A stretch of 64,000 nt of DNA from the NCBI RefSeq assembly GCF_024199795.1, contig NZ_JANADK010000001.1:8856001-8920000 (forward strand). The letters are read 5' to 3'. A program made the translations under genes and the position numbers. Positions 63,648 to 64,000 of this stretch are shown one piece after another (position 1 is the first letter of the stretch; every line of letters starts with the position of its first letter). This stretch comes from Bradyrhizobium sp. CCGB01 (GTDB lineage Bacteria > Pseudomonadota > Alphaproteobacteria > Rhizobiales > Xanthobacteraceae). The notes under the pieces are model-generated. The model worked only from the letters and a program-made list of their open reading frames with translations. It had not been told where the DNA came from and made no database searches.

Positions 63648-63968
63648 ATGATCCACGCCACTTGCCACACCGCCGATAATGTCCGCTGCATCGAGTTCGA
63701 TGCCACACCGTGGTTCAGCGAGGCCGACGCTCCGAGCATCATCGATCTGGCCCGACGAGACTGGACCAGCACCGCGATTGCGGAGTCCCTCGAACACCGA
63801 CGAGGATACGAAGGCCTGCACGACCTCGTTGAGTATGCGGCGAAGCGACTGCAATCGGAATCCCTGGAGGACCCAACCTGGGAAACCTTCGCGTGTGTCG
63901 TCGATGGCCCCGAGGCCGTTGCCTGGCTCAAGAAGAACCGGCCGGGCGTTGTGGCAAGGATTTCGTAA
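63648..63968 (+). CDS. Hypothetical protein downstream of glutamate dehydrogenase
   Basis: The 106-residue acidic cytoplasmic protein MIHATCHTADNVRCIEFDAT starts at ATG 63648 with GGAGG 6 bases upstream. It contains a short strand-helix start, a central helix (TSTAIAESLEHRRGYEGLHD) and a C-terminal WLKKNRPGVVARIS. I do not recognise it. The close spacing (23 bases) to the dehydrogenase gene suggests co-transcription. Confidence 0.7.
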   Translation: MIHATCHTADNVRCIEFDATPWFSEADAPSIIDLARRDWTSTAIAESLEHRRGYEGLHDLVEYAAKRLQSESLEDPTWETFACVVDGPEAVAWLKKNRPGVVARIS

Positions 63969-64000
63969 GCCACGGGACATCGGCGGCATCGCAAACGAAG

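Overview
The window is high-GC, densely coded chromosomal DNA from an alphaproteobacterium, most likely a Bradyrhizobium or a close relative in the Nitrobacteraceae. The grounds are the rhizobial C-P lyase gene layout, the very large NAD-dependent glutamate dehydrogenase, a TonB receptor/PepSY pair of the FegAB kind, and short intergenic palindromes of types common in that group. No rRNA, tRNA, CRISPR array, prophage or intact insertion sequence was seen.

Region 1 (1-11.46 kb) is a nearly complete phosphonate utilisation locus in four transcription units. These are phnG-H-I-J-K-L (minus, running off the left edge), phnF alone (plus), phnC-D-E-E (minus), and a divergent acetyltransferase-phnM-DUF1045 unit (plus). 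The carbon-phosphorus lyase core, the ABC importer and the triphosphate-cleaving enzyme are all present. PhnP and the usual PhnO are not seen here; a 2H-phosphoesterase-like DUF1045 protein and a hexapeptide acetyltransferase occupy corresponding places. The control DNA is readable: Pho-box-like repeats (7-bp units at 11-bp pitch) precede phnG, phnC and the acetyltransferase gene. A perfect 10-bp inverted repeat, the likely PhnF operator, sits over the probable phnG transcription start. A strong hairpin separates phnD from phnE.

Region 2 (11.5-23.8 kb) holds a methanethiol-oxidase/selenium-binding protein overlapping a small membrane protein gene, a divergent DapA-like aldolase, a chemoreceptor, a MarR-enoyl-CoA hydratase pair, and a TetR gene divergent from an EmrAB-type efflux pump, then a tannase-family esterase. 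Region 3 (23.9-29.95 kb) has a GntP permease coupled to a patatin-like hydrolase, serA, a three-domain rhodanese protein and a secreted protein of unknown function. Region 4 (30-33.5 kb) is a TonB-dependent siderophore receptor followed by a PepSY membrane protein, joined through a 22-codon reading frame. Region 5 (33.7-36.9 kb) is an aldolase, FAD-linked hydroxyacid dehydrogenase and GntR regulator set with a candidate operator.

Region 6 (37-48.3 kb) is mixed: an EamA transporter, a YgiQ radical-SAM protein, an Rrf2 regulator with a methyltransferase behind a near-perfect operator, then a poorly coding, visibly AT-richer and decayed stretch (about 42.3-45.3 kb) with a CPBP protease and a frameshifted ABC binding-protein pseudogene. 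An AraC regulator with an LLM flavin oxidoreductase and two small genes follow. Region 7 (48.5-56.8 kb) is a surface-polysaccharide set (Wzy-like polymerase, GH5 glycosidase, Wzc-like chain-length protein with a dead kinase domain) next to a large autotransporter. Region 8 (57.2-64 kb) has a CPA2 antiporter, the NAD-glutamate dehydrogenase and a small hypothetical gene.

The strongest leads are the dual PhoB/PhnF promoter architecture with a wrongly placed phnG start, the substitute enzymes of the C-P lyase pathway, the pseudokinase polysaccharide unit, and the Rrf2-methyltransferase pair. All function statements rest on motif and family recognition by eye; no database search was run.
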